Assembly (NCBI GenBank): GCA_003427395.1
Contig: BFEA01000005.1
Coordinates: 326,348 to 390,347 of the forward strand
DNA length: 64,000 bases
Origin: Chara braunii
Lineage: Eukaryota > Streptophyta > Charophyceae > Charales > Characeae
Reading direction: 5' to 3'
The notes beneath the pieces are model-generated. The model worked only from the letters and a program-made list of their open reading frames with translations, had not been told where the DNA came from and ran no database searches. Position 1 is the first letter of the stretch, and the number at the start of each line of letters is the position of its first letter. Positions 42,951 to 52,732 of this stretch are shown here, piece by piece. Position numbers and translations under genes: made by a program.

Positions 42951-44367
42951 GGTTCCAGAGACCGAGCCAGATTACCGAACTACAGAGGGTTTGTTATTCG
43001 AGAAGACTAATTTAGTAGATCGCCTATGTGTTCTCAACAGTGAGGAAATCCACAGTTTGATCCTAGGGGAATGCCATGATACAGAGGGACACTTCGGTTG
43101 GCAAAAGACTTTAGCCAATCCTATGCACGCGTACACATGGCCAGGAATGAAAAACGATTGCATAGAGTATGTCCGCAGTTGTAAAGTCTATCAGAGGAAC
43201 AAGACTACTACGCGTGCCCCTCTAGGTCTTCTCAGACCCTTGCCCATCCCAGATCAGCTTGGAGATTCAGTCTCCATGGACTTCATGGATGCCGGTGTCA
43301 AGAGTAGGCACAACAAGAGCCAAGTCATGGTCGTAGTCGATAGATTTAGCAAGTATGCTATTTTTGTCCCTTTGCCTGCAGAGGCACGTACAGAGTTAGT
43401 GATTCAAAAGTTTTTCGATTTTTGGGTTAGCGAGCATGGCGTCCCATTGTCTATTGTTAGTGATAGAGACACCCTCTTCACTAGCCAGAACTGGCAGGAA
43501 CGGATGAGAGTCTATGGATCTAAGCTATTGATGTCATCTGGCCGCCATCCAGAGACTAACGGTCAGACAGAGCAGATGAACAAGATCCTGCAACAAGTTT
43601 TGCGCATGTACATTAGACCTGATCAGATTAACTGGGACGAGATGTTACCCAAGGTAGCCAGTGCATACAATAACAACGTGCATTTGTCCACCTGGCGCAC
43701 TCCCAACGAGTTGCACAAGTCCTTTAGACTGCGTAGACCGTTTGAGGGACTTAACCGGGATCATATTCACAGGCTACCGCCCGGTACCAGGGAGTTCGCG
43801 ATACAGCACGAGAAAGAGATAGCCACTGTTGTCGAGAACCTCAGGAAGGCCCAATACCGAATGATAGAACAGGCTAATAAGCACCGTCGCCCATCGCAGT
43901 TTCAGGTAGGCGACCTGGTCTGGGTCAAGTCTAAAGAGTTTGCGCCTGAGGAGAACATCTCGCAGAAATTACTGCTAGCGTATAGAGGCCAGTGGCCAGT
44001 TCTAGAAGTTGAGGGCGGAGAGGATGGGCCGTCCTATACTATAGAGATCCCAGCACACCTCCACACCTACCCTGTGTTTCACGCATCAAAGTTGCTGCCG
44101 CGTGTCACCAGTCAACAATTTCCATCTAGACGGTCCATGATCCCTCCAGACATGGACGGCAGATATGACATTGACGGCATTGTAGGTGAAGATGTGTTTA
44201 GAACAGGAGGAAGAGGTCGTCCACAGAAACAGTATAAGGTCCGGTTTGCTTATCAGGAGCCGGAGGATGACCGCTGGTTCACTAGAGTAGAACTTCTAGA
44301 GACAGCTCCCGATATGGTTAGAGCCTACGAAATTGATCAGAGAGGTAAAGGTCCTGCCTTGGACTGA
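42951..44367 (+). pseudogene. pol: Gypsy-2 integrase with chromodomain-like tail
   Basis: Zinc-binding domain: GECHDTEGHFGW...CKVYQRNK. The last Cys of the HHCC set is Tyr here, whereas gypsy-3 keeps CQVCQRNK. Catalytic core: MDFMDAG (first Asp), SDRDTLFTS (second Asp), GRHPETNGQTEQMN (Glu), so D,D,E is intact. C-terminal: the QVGDLVWVKSKEF module, the AHLHTYPVFHASKLLP module, then KQYKVRFAYQEPEDDRWFTR...VRAYE, a chromodomain-like fold. The frame is open to its natural TGA at 44365-44367. Apart from the zinc-ligand change this integrase looks complete. Confidence 0.9.
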
Positions 44368-44405
44368 GTTATTCTCGGAGGACCTCGAATTTAGGCCGGC
44401 GGGAG

Positions 44406-45375
44406 TGAAACGGTATTCACCAGTTCGCAGTAGCTGATGCAGATCCCAGGGCTTGATCCCTAGTCCCCACCTTACCTGTGTACAGTATCTGTGTCGACCC
44501 CTAGAGTTGAACCTGTGACCTGTGCATTTGTAACAGCTGGTAGGTTGTCGTAGGGGCCCATAGGTAGCAGGGGTTCGATCTGTAGACCTGTCAAATAGGA
44601 GTCCCAGTCAGGTCTAGCCATCGTAGCTGTAGCTGTCTCGAAGGGTCAAGGTCGTAGCTGCTACAGTCCAGAAAGGTCAAGGTCGTAGCTGCTACGGTAT
44701 CGAAAGGCCAAGTCTACGGCCTTCCGGAAGGTCCGAGTAGTGGCCTTTCGAAGTTGCCCACGTTTAGGCTGAGGCAAGTGGGCAAGTGGTGAGGCAAGTG
44801 GGCAAGTGGTGAGGCAAGTGGGCAAGTGGTGGAGTCTACCCATCCTGAGTCAACAGTCCCAGTCCTATGCAGTCCTGGTCCAGTCAAGCAAGTACCGCAT
44901 GGGACTGTGTGCACTACGGGCATGGGAAAAGGGCCAGACCAACGAGCTGCAGAAGTATAAATCAAGAGGCAGCGCCCAGTCATGGATTCATTCCTGCGTG
45001 AGCCATGCGGAAGCGCTGCCACAAGCGACTTGTGCGAGGTGGTCTGCAGTGAGCCCGAGGACGAAGTGGGCGAGAGAGAAGGAGTGTAGCCATAGCGATA
45101 GGGTAGTAGCGGCCGTAGCCGCCATAGCTGTAGTAGAGTTCAATGTGTGGGTGTGTATGTGTTCAGAGTATCGCGTGTGGTATATCCAGGGTGATCCTGT
45201 GTATGCGAACAGTGAGTTGTGTGGGCGCTGAGTCGCCATAGCCATCGAAGTGAACTTGAATCTGAACTGTGTTCTCGGTTACCATATCTCTGAGTTCTGA
45301 GTGGGCGCTTGTCGCCAGTTCGCTGCGCACCTGTTTGCATGCGTGAGAAGTGTGGTGAGAGCGAGTCTGATTTCA
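44406..45375 (+). mobile_element. Gypsy-2 3' LTR
   Basis: 970 bp, TGAAACGG...GATTTCA, nearly identical to the visible 5' LTR and preceded by the purine run GGCGGGAG. The three-copy 20-bp repeat lies at about 44772-44831 and TATAAAT at 44956-44962. AATC follows at 45376-45379, matching 36234-36237. Near-identity of the LTRs suggests a recent insertion relative to the other elements. Confidence 0.85.
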
Positions 45376-45379
45376 AATC

Positions 45380-45562
45380 AATGTTTCAACGCAGACCAAA
45401 CATACATCATGCTCATCACAAGGTGTGAAGGGGCCTGGCACTATACGCAGGAAAGAAGCGCCAGGTCCAGACATACACAGACAAAGAGGAGGGGATCAGA
45501 TGAAGAAGAGGAAGGGGGAGATGGGAAAGTCGTCAACACCAGGTCTCGTTACAAGTCCCAAA
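45380..45562. other. Short spacer
   Basis: No gene seen. It contains GCCTGGCACT...GCGCCAGG, a weak inverted repeat. Confidence 0.3.
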
Positions 45563-45628
45563 TAATCCCTCTTCAAAATGTCTGAAGTCCCATGTCGAGT
45601 CTGGAGCCAAATGTCATCAAGCTCTCTC

Positions 45629-45662
<34 letters not shown>

Positions 45663-45826
45663 TGGTAGTAGTAGTAGTAGTAGTGGTAGTAGTAGTAGTA
45701 GTGGTGGTAGTGGTAGTGGTAGTAGTGGTGGTAGTGGTAGTAGTGGTAGTAGTAGTAGTAGTNGTGGTAGTAGTAGTAGTAGTGGTGGTAGTGGTAGTGG
45801 TAGTAGTGGTGGTAGTGGTAGTAGTG

Positions 45827-45858
<32 letters not shown>

Positions 45859-45916
45859 CGTCGTAGTAGTAGTCGTAGTGGTAGTCGTAGTGGTAGTGGT
45901 GGTAGTGGTAGTAGTG

Positions 45917-45959
<43 letters not shown>

Positions 45960-46021
45960 CAGTAGCAGTGGTAGTGGTAGTGGTAGTAGTAGTAGTGGCA
46001 GTGGTAGTAGTAGTAGCAGTG

Positions 46022-46064
<43 letters not shown>

Positions 46065-46264
46065 TGGTAGTGGTAGCAGTAGTGGCAGTGGTAGTGGTAG
46101 CAGTAGTGGCAGTAGTAGTAGTAGTAGTAGTCGTAGTAGTAGTAGTGGTAGCGGTAGTCGTGGTGGTAGTGGTAGCGGTAGTGGTAGTGGTAGTAGTAAT
46201 GGTAGTAGTAGTGGTAGTGGTAGTAGTGGTAGTAGTAGTGGTAGTGGTAGTAGTGGTAGTAGTG

Positions 46265-46302
<38 letters not shown>
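45629..46302. repeat. Large (AGT)n/(GGT)n microsatellite, about 675 bp
   Basis: Almost pure AGT/GGT triplets with occasional CGT, GGC and AGC, and one N at 45763. A higher-order block (repeat of the same AGT/GGT pattern) occurs twice around 45700-45840. Frames through it encode only poly-Val, poly-Ser/Gly or poly-Leu/Pro and are not genes. Confidence 0.97.
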
Positions 46303-46304
<2 letters not shown>

Positions 46305-46351
46305 CGCTGTGCTGCAGGTACCTTGAAGAGGAAGCTGGAGCAATGGCGCTG

Positions 46352-46360
46352 CAGGTAAGT
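46352..46360 (-). promoter_or_regulatory. ACTTACCTG motif in solo LTR (CAGGTAAGT on +)
   Basis: Same position as in the M2 3' LTR, in GGAGCAATGG(T/C)GCTGCAG context. Confidence 0.55.
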
Positions 46361-47030
46361 CCCTCAGGCCTCCGCCCAATCTCTCTCTCTCTAGTACTAC
46401 TCTAGCTGCTATGGCGCCCAGCGCTGAAGACTACAGCTAATGCTACTAGCGCCCAGCGCTGAAGACTACTGCTAACGCTACTACTACTCATCCTGCAGCG
46501 CTCCTCCAGAGTGCTGCTGCCAAATCCTGAAGATTACTGACTGCCTCCTGCCTCCTGAACTGCACGTGAAGTGCCTGGGAAGTACCTAGGAACTACCTGC
46601 AGCCTGCAGGGCGGGCCAGTCTTATATAGTGCTGGCCCGTCCTGGAGGCTGCTCTTGCCAATGCCAAAACGTGCCAGACCCTGGGGTTGAAGCTCAAACA
46701 AAGGTTGTCTTGAAAATAGGCCACAAATGGCCTGAGCTAAAACCCTGGTCTGGTGCCTGAGTTTCAGGGCAGGTCGATCTTATGAGGGCCTGAAAATGGC
46801 CCTCCGTTTCAGGCTGAAAAGACTCAGGGCCGGAAAGGCCCTGATTTAGGCTGTAGGCCCTTGTTTTCAGGCTTTCAGGCTGAAAACGGCACAGGGCCTG
46901 TAGGCCCTTGTCTTCAGGCTTTTAGGCTGAAACACGGGGCCTGTAGGCCCTTGTTTTCAGGCTTTCAGGCTGAAAACAACACGGGCCTGAAAATGGCCTG
47001 TGCAGCCTGTTGCAGGCGCAACATGTAACA

Positions 47031-47829
47031 CATACCCTCGTTTGGTGTCTTCTTCTACCTCTCTGCCTACGACTCATACTATATCATAACTGAAGATCGT
47101 ATTGATTCATATAATAATTTGGTGGTGCTGCAACAAACACATTTGGTTATGGGTCAACCAAAACGGTGGGCCAGAAAAAAATAACGGGGTAAACCAGTTT
47201 TGTAGCAGGTTTGCTTATTGCTGTAACAGCACAAGTGCAGCACCACAGTACTCGTCGGCTTCATCATTTTTTTGGGGGTGTGTAGAGGGTGGAAAGATAG
47301 GGAGAGTTGTGAAAGCCAGGTGATGGGGTACGTAAAAGACCTCTACCCGCTTCACACGCATAAAACGCCCTCTCATGAAAATTGAAATTTGGGGGAACGT
47401 TTGGTCCATGGATAAGAGTGATAATTGCCAGGGGTTCTATTTGGGTGAAGACTGTAGTAAAAGTTGAGTGTCCAGAACTAAACTGTGCTGACAAGGAATT
47501 TCTTTTTCTCTTTTTCTCTTTTTTTTGTTTTGTGATTGTTTCATGGGGTGGAGGGTGTGACAGACTCACTGCAAGGAAGTAGGGGGGCATCTGCTATCTC
47601 GGCTTCGAAAATTACAGCAGAAGCATGACTGTATGTATTGTATTGTATTGTATTGCATCAATTTGTATGGTCCAATCTCACGCTTGCCGAAACGGCTACT
47701 AGTCATTTCTTTCGCCGCCTGGTTTTGTTTTCTTCATTGTTTTCCGGCCCGCTGTTTTAGTTGAGGGATTTCAGGATTCACAAACATCCTCCTTCCAACT
47801 TTAGGTAGATAGTCAACAGAGAAGCTATA
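47031..47829. other. Unmatched, possibly single-copy sequence
   Basis: No repeat partner or convincing gene. It includes a short (GTATT)n at 47637-47655. It is the best candidate in the window for non-TE host DNA, together with the next few hundred bases. Confidence 0.35.
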
Positions 47830-48125
47830 CAGTTGGAGGGAGTTGAGAGAGTGTCTTGTTTCCTCCTTCCATCCTCAACTCTGTGATACCGTAAAGTTGC
47901 TCTGATGACAATCTGCGTGAAGTTAATTTAGCAATCTGAAATCGTCTCTGTGCACCTTCTGTCTCTTATACACATCTAGATGTGTATAAGAGACAGCAGT
48001 TGGAGGGAGTTGAGAGAGTGTCTTGTTTCCTCCTTCCATCCTCAACTCTGTGATACCGTAAAGTTGCTCTGATGACAATCTGCGTGAAGTTAATTTAGCA
48101 ATCTGAAATCGTCTCTGTGCACCTT
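47830..48125. repeat. Exact 129-bp direct repeat around adapter (assembly artefact)
   Basis: 47830-47958 and 47997-48125 are identical over all 129 bases, from CAGTTGGAGGG to GTGCACCTT. They are separated only by the 38-bp adapter. Confidence 0.95.
47959..47996. other. Nextera mate-pair junction adapter (contaminant)
   Basis: The 38 bp are CTGTCTCTTATACACATCT (47959-47977) followed by its reverse complement, AGATGTGTATAAGAGACAG (47978-47996). The second half is the engineered Tn5 mosaic end. Two mosaic ends head to head are the circularisation junction of Nextera mate-pair libraries. This is not genomic sequence. Confidence 0.97.
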
Positions 48126-48158
48126 TATTTGGAGTATTTACGTCTCTGAAGAAGAAGA

Positions 48159-48268
48159 AACAACGATTTCGTCAAAATGGACATTTTTTATTTTTTGAAT
48201 GAAATTGAAACTGACCAAATTGGGCCAATTGAGGTCGAAATTTTTAGCTTTTGAGGGTACGGTGTTCT
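48159..48268. repeat. Left arm of an inverted repeat around gypsy-3
   Basis: Pairs with 63007-63106 in inverted orientation. AGCTTTTGAGGGTAC(G/A)GTGTTCT is nearly perfect, followed outward by GAAACTGA(C/T)(C/T)AAATTGG and AACA(A/G)CGATTTCG with small gaps. Overall identity looks about 80%. Without gypsy-3 the arms would be about 50 bp apart. Confidence 0.8.
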
Positions 48269-48315
48269 CCCTGGACTCTGGCTAAGTCCAGATACGTACA
48301 GGGGGTAGGGCGTTT

Positions 48316-49417
48316 TAAAAGGGCCTTTACGAATCAGACCCCTAATGGATGCCCCAACAGCAAGGGGCCCTGTCGGCCAGAACTAAATTCACGAGCAGCA
48401 ACTCAAAAGACAAAGTTCCCAGAGGTAAAAGTCACATCCATAGTGAAGTGATAAGTCATTTTGAAAGGTCACAAGCAGGTCCTGGACGAACAGGTACTGG
48501 GTACAATTTTCGAAGACTGAGTTAGGGTCATGTCTCCTAGGTGAAAAGGCATGTCTGTTCGTCAATAAGTCAAAGGCTACAGTCCCAGTCTAGTCATAAT
48601 CCCACGAGTCAGTCCTGATTCAGACCGGGAGTCCAAAAGACAGGCACAATGACCCCAAAGCAGCAGTAGACCATGGGAAAAGATACTGGGACACACACTT
48701 TGCAACAATCGGTACTGGGTGGGAGTCCCAGGCACCTTTGAGGCTGAATGCAGGCCACGCCAGACCAGTCCAGCACTCTAAAGGACTGGCCAGCCTCCCA
48801 TTTGGACAGATGCTCACTTCGCATGAGAGTGTGGAAATGCTGTGGCACTTGTGCGCTGGATGTGTGTGAGCTGCGCTAGGCTGAAGAGCAGCGCTATGTG
48901 GGAAGGAAGAGAGTGCTGGCTAGAGGGAATGCAGCCATAGGTGCGCGCCAGCGCTAGTTAGTATGTTAGTAGGGATAGTCAGTAGGAGATGCCAGTGAGT
49001 AGTATTCAGAGTAGATCCTCGTGTGTTAGGGAGTGTGCATGCATGATGAATGAGGGTAGACCAGGACTATAGACATAGAGGAAGAGAGAGAAGAAGGCAG
49101 ACGAGAGAGGGGGAAGTGTGAGCTATGATGACACTTACCTGTTGAGCGCTGTTATTGACATTTGGCAGCTGGCGCTGCTGAGCGCCAGGCTTGGAACTCA
49201 CGTTGATCAAAGAAGACTTGTAACTCTGTTCAGCGCTATACACTTTGAACTCGTGATGTTCTCTCTCTAAATCTGGGTTTGATAATTGAGTTGAGCTTCC
49301 TGGTTCTCGTTCATCTTCTGTTGGGTTTTGTGTGAGACTTTGCAATCTGTGGAAATCAGTGTATAAGCATGTAATCTGATGCACTACAGCAAGTGATGAA
49401 CAGTCGGGTTCCTTGCA
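48316..49417 (+). mobile_element. Gypsy-3 5' LTR
   Basis: 1102 bp, beginning TAAAAGGGCCTTTACG and ending GGGTTCCTTGCA. It pairs with 61902-63000 (1099 bp) at high identity. GTTT (48312-48315) precedes it and GTTT (63001-63004) follows the 3' LTR. A 5-bp GTTTT duplication with the LTR starting one base later is equally possible. It carries ACTTACCTG at 49133-49141. No clear TATA box was identified. Confidence 0.9.
49133..49141 (+). promoter_or_regulatory. ACTTACCTG motif in gypsy-3 5' LTR (CAGGTAAGT on -)
   Basis: Perfect 9-mer 284 bp before the LTR end. The 3' LTR has ACTTACCTA at 62716-62724. Confidence 0.55.
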
Positions 49418-49420
49418 ATT

Positions 49421-49432
49421 TGGTATCAGGGC
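49421..49432 (+). other. Gypsy-3 primer-binding site (initiator tRNA-Met)
   Basis: TGGTATCAGGGC starts 3 bp after the LTR end. It matches the 12-nt complement of the plant initiator tRNA-Met 3' end (TGGTATCAGAGC) at 11 of 12 positions. Minus-strand cDNA would be primed here. Confidence 0.88.
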
Positions 49433-50151
49433 TGAAATCGTTACTCTCACTGGATGTGCTGGCATGATCAAGGCCGGCGAGGAGGATAAGCTGTCTTGAG
49501 TACAGCTGGCGAGAGTTGAGGTGAAGAGGTGTTGGATTGGGATAGAGGGGGAAGTGGGCCGAAGAAGAAGGGGCTAAGGAGGAGAGGACTTACCTGCGAT
49601 TGGAGAGATTGGAGCGAACGTGGAGACTTCATCAAGGGCTACAAAGCAGAGAAGCACCTCCTGCCCCACTTACCTGGATTGATTGCAAATCTGTGTGTTT
49701 TGTATCTCTTCCCCCTCCTTTCTGGTGGTCGCTGCTGCTTCTGGACAAATCGGTGGTCTGGTCTGGTCTGAATGTCAGGGCTGTAGAGTCTGGGTCAGGA
49801 CAAAGAGTTAATACCTGGTCCCATCACTCTGATATCTGGTAGTAAAGAGAGGGTCGCACAGGGAGTCAGGGCAGAGTGCCACATCAGATTGTAAGTGGTC
49901 AGAAGCAAAGCTGAGCTAGACGAATCCAGCCTGTACGGAAGTATATTTCACCATATCTGACATTGTGAGAACTTCGACTTATCCCTGTCCCTAAAGGCTA
50001 CCATTCAGAACAGCTAGCATCTGCAAAGGACCCAGACAGACAAACGTTAGTAAAAGAAAAGTAATATTGAAGTGATAAACAGACAGCAACCAAACAAATT
50101 AAAGAAAGGAAAGAAAAAGGGATTTTGCTTTTGATTAGGAAAGAAGTAATT
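49433..50151 (+). other. Gypsy-3 leader, left part
   Basis: Non-coding leader between PBS and gag, split by the LINE. It contains two more ACTTACCTG copies (49588-49596, 49668-49676). It ends with AAAGAAGTAATT (50140-50151), the left LINE target duplication. Confidence 0.6.
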
Positions 50152-50161
50152 ATCAGCAGAG

Positions 50162-50548
50162 TTGCTGGCTACAACCTTTGCACGTATTGTTATAACAGGA
50201 CTGCTGGAGGGGGATGAGGATCTGGATGCAAGAGCATACACTACTGATTGCGAAAGATTCTACAGAAGCGACGCTTCAGACTGCGACTCATGGGAGGGGG
50301 ACGATGAAAAGGAAGAGCTGGACCTGCACCCCGAGTTGGAAAATGACGACACGAAGGAGACGGAGCTGAACGAATCAGATATGGAGAAAGAGAGTTCTCT
50401 CTCCCCATCAAAAGATAATGGACGGGAAACTGATCAAAAGATAATCAGAGAGGGTGCGAGCATGGAACCCCCCCCCGACTTAGAGACCCCCCCACCAATC
50501 AATCCCGCTGGCCCGGTACAAAGGCAACCATGGAGAGCTATAGACTAA
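50162..50548 (+). pseudogene. LINE ORF1 C-terminal remnant
   Basis: 128 codons open from almost the first base of the LINE: acidic Asp/Glu/Ser-rich, then a Pro-rich tail (PPPDLETPPPINPAGP). No RNA-binding domain remains. It overlaps the start of the endonuclease frame by 19 bp, as in compact LINEs. That it is ORF1 is inferred from position. Confidence 0.5.
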
Positions 50549-52732
50549 GGGCTAACGAGGCAGGGGATCGCATTGATTGGAAGATTCAAGGGCTCATCAT
50601 TAGAAGTTGGAATGTCACTGGACTTGGGAATATAGTGGAAAGAGTAGAAAAGATGAATGATCTGCTGCCAGGGTTAACAATGGAGAACAGAAAAGTGGTA
50701 GATATTTTATTACTCCAAGAAACTCATCTCACTTTCTCGATCGAACATAACAGAATCCACTCATTCCTGGCAAGGAAACTAGGAGGCCAAAAAGATGAAA
50801 TATGGTCAGCTGACCCCTCCACAAGCTCTAAAGGGACCGCTATCCTGATTCCCAAATCCTTTCGATTATATAAAGCAGGCTCAATTATAGACAAGAAAGC
50901 GGATCTGGGTGAAGGAAGATGGTGCCTGCTACACATTAAATGGAAAGAAGAGGTATTCATGTTGATCAACATGTATGCACCGAATTCGACGACGGAGAGA
51001 ATGGTCTTTTTGACAAATCTCATAAATTTGATCCCACCATTGACCCCTTGTATTGTGGCGGGCGATTGGAACGCCACCATGGATCCGATAACAGACCGTA
51101 TATCTCGGTCCCCCAATAATGTCAATTCAACAGAAGCAATACCAATTCAAGAATTGATGTTGGACCACAATTTGGTAGAACCATACACAACCCTACACCC
51201 CACCAGAAAAAACATTCATTCTGATCAAGAAAAATCATGCAAATCACATGGCTTTCTCACGAATTGATTTTTTCTTGGTGTTAGAAATAATGATGGGGGC
51301 AGTAAAAAATGCGGAGGTACTACCTTTAGCCGCTTACACAGGGCTCGACCACAAACCAATAGAGCTAGTTTTGTGCTTCGACCAAGTGGTCAAAAAGGGT
51401 GTCAGCTTCCACAAGCTTAACAACTCCTTGCTTCTCAGCCAAACCTTCCAAAAGGAGATAATTGACTGCTGGATGGAACATAGATCTATACGCTTGAGCA
51501 CCGAGTCCCGGTGGGATTGGTTCCAAAAAAGTTACTCCACCCTCTCAACCACTGCGGCCAAAATCGCTAGAAAACTCGCGTCCATAAGGAACCAAAGAAG
51601 ACAGTCTCTAGAATTTGCTCTAAAATTGGCCGAAACCAACTTGATAAACAACCCCTCCTCGCCACTATATAATGACATCTTTGAGAAGGCACGAGAGGAG
51701 CTGGCGATTTGGAGATGGTGGGATTTAAAAGGCCTGCAAACAAGAGCCAGAATGTGCGAATACGAACTCAGTGACTCAATGACAAAACACTTCTTTGCTC
51801 GCATTAAGGCCAACTCGAGAGCTAATACAATAGAAGGTTTGAGACCTACGATGGCCTCAGAGACGGTGACGTCGGACAGTGAAGAGATGCTAGAGATAGC
51901 CCAAAACTTTTATAGGGACATCTACCAGTCAAAGACCCCCACACCGGTACCTCCCAGCACAAAGTAAGCAAGACAGAAAATGCTTCACTATCTGGAACGA
52001 ACAATAACTGTTGAACAAGCCGAGGCACTAGACAAACCAATCACGATAGAGGAACTGCGTCTAGCCTTACTAGGCATGAATAACGACAAGACTCCTGGGA
52101 TCGACGGATTAACGAAAGAATTTTGGGAAAAGTTTTGGCCCCTTCTATGAGTCGACCTGCTAAATTATTACAACGACAGCTGGACAAAGAGGGGACTTGG
52201 CAACTTACTCAGCAGCAGTGTGGTCACACTACTTCATAAGAAAGGCGACAAAGAAGATATTAAAAATTATAGGTCAATCTCACTACTAACACTTCCATAC
52301 AAAATCCTGGCAAAGACCCTCTCCAACAGACTCACCCAAATCACGAATAAATGCTTTCACATTGACCAGACAGGCTTTATCCTGGGTCGATACATCCTAG
52401 ATCATGTACTGACACTAAATGAGACAGTAAGGAAGATTAGGGAGAGGAAAATAAACGCTGCTATACTCTTCTTTGATTTCGAAAAGGCCTATGACCAAGT
52501 CAACTGGGACTTTATGGAAGCTAGCATGGAAAAGATGGGAGTTGGACCGAATTTCAGAAAATGGAGTCAGATACTATACAAAGTTGCAACGGGCTGTGTC
52601 CAAGTCAACGGCCTTCTGTCGGACTGCTACCCTATATCCCGCTCAGTTCGACAAGGGGATCCATTAGCCCCTTCAATCTTCCCGTTTGTAATGGAAGCTA
52701 TTGCATCATTCCTACGCTAGGACCCATCAATC
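50530..52732 (+). pseudogene. LINE ORF2, endonuclease and first half of RT (broken)
   Basis: AP-endonuclease motifs in order: RSWNVTGL (Asn), LLLQETH (catalytic Glu), LINMYAPNS, IVAGDWNA (Asp/Asn). A frameshift near 51250 follows, then FSRIDFFLV and GLDHKPI (catalytic Asp-His). The frame 51248-51967 then runs a helical linker and stops at TAA. RT begins after it (DKTPGIDGLTKEFW, TAG/TGA breaks near 52147). It continues 52220-52720 with VVTLLHKKGDKEDIKNYR, TGFILGRYILDH, ILFFDFEKAYDQVNW and VRQGDPLAPSIF, ending at TAG 52718-52720. The endonuclease would nick target DNA and RT prime on it. Confidence 0.88.

Larger units (their letters stand above)
45563..47030 (-). mobile_element. Solo LTR of the M2 family (R), microsatellite-expanded
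   Basis: Matches 30756-31675 at both ends: TAATCCCTCTTCAAAATGT on the left and CAGGCGCAACATGTAACA on the right (minus-strand start TGTTACATG at 47030). TATATAAG-equivalent box (minus) near 46625. No internal coding region is attached, so it is a solo LTR. It is longer than its sister because of the (AGT)n array. No clear target duplication seen. Confidence 0.78.

Noticed and set aside
45578-46405. Long frames of 244-275 codons encoding poly-Val, poly-Ser/Gly or poly-Leu/Pro
   Set aside because: They are translations of the (AGT)n microsatellite in all frames. There is no codon structure or flanking gene context.
47102-47590. Small host genes in the 47.1-47.6 kb stretch
   Set aside because: Frames are short, on both strands, with no start context or domain. 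Left as unmatched sequence.
47959-47996. 38-bp perfect palindrome with flanking direct repeat, first read as a transposon excision or insertion footprint
   Set aside because: The sequence is the engineered Tn5 mosaic end pair used in library preparation.
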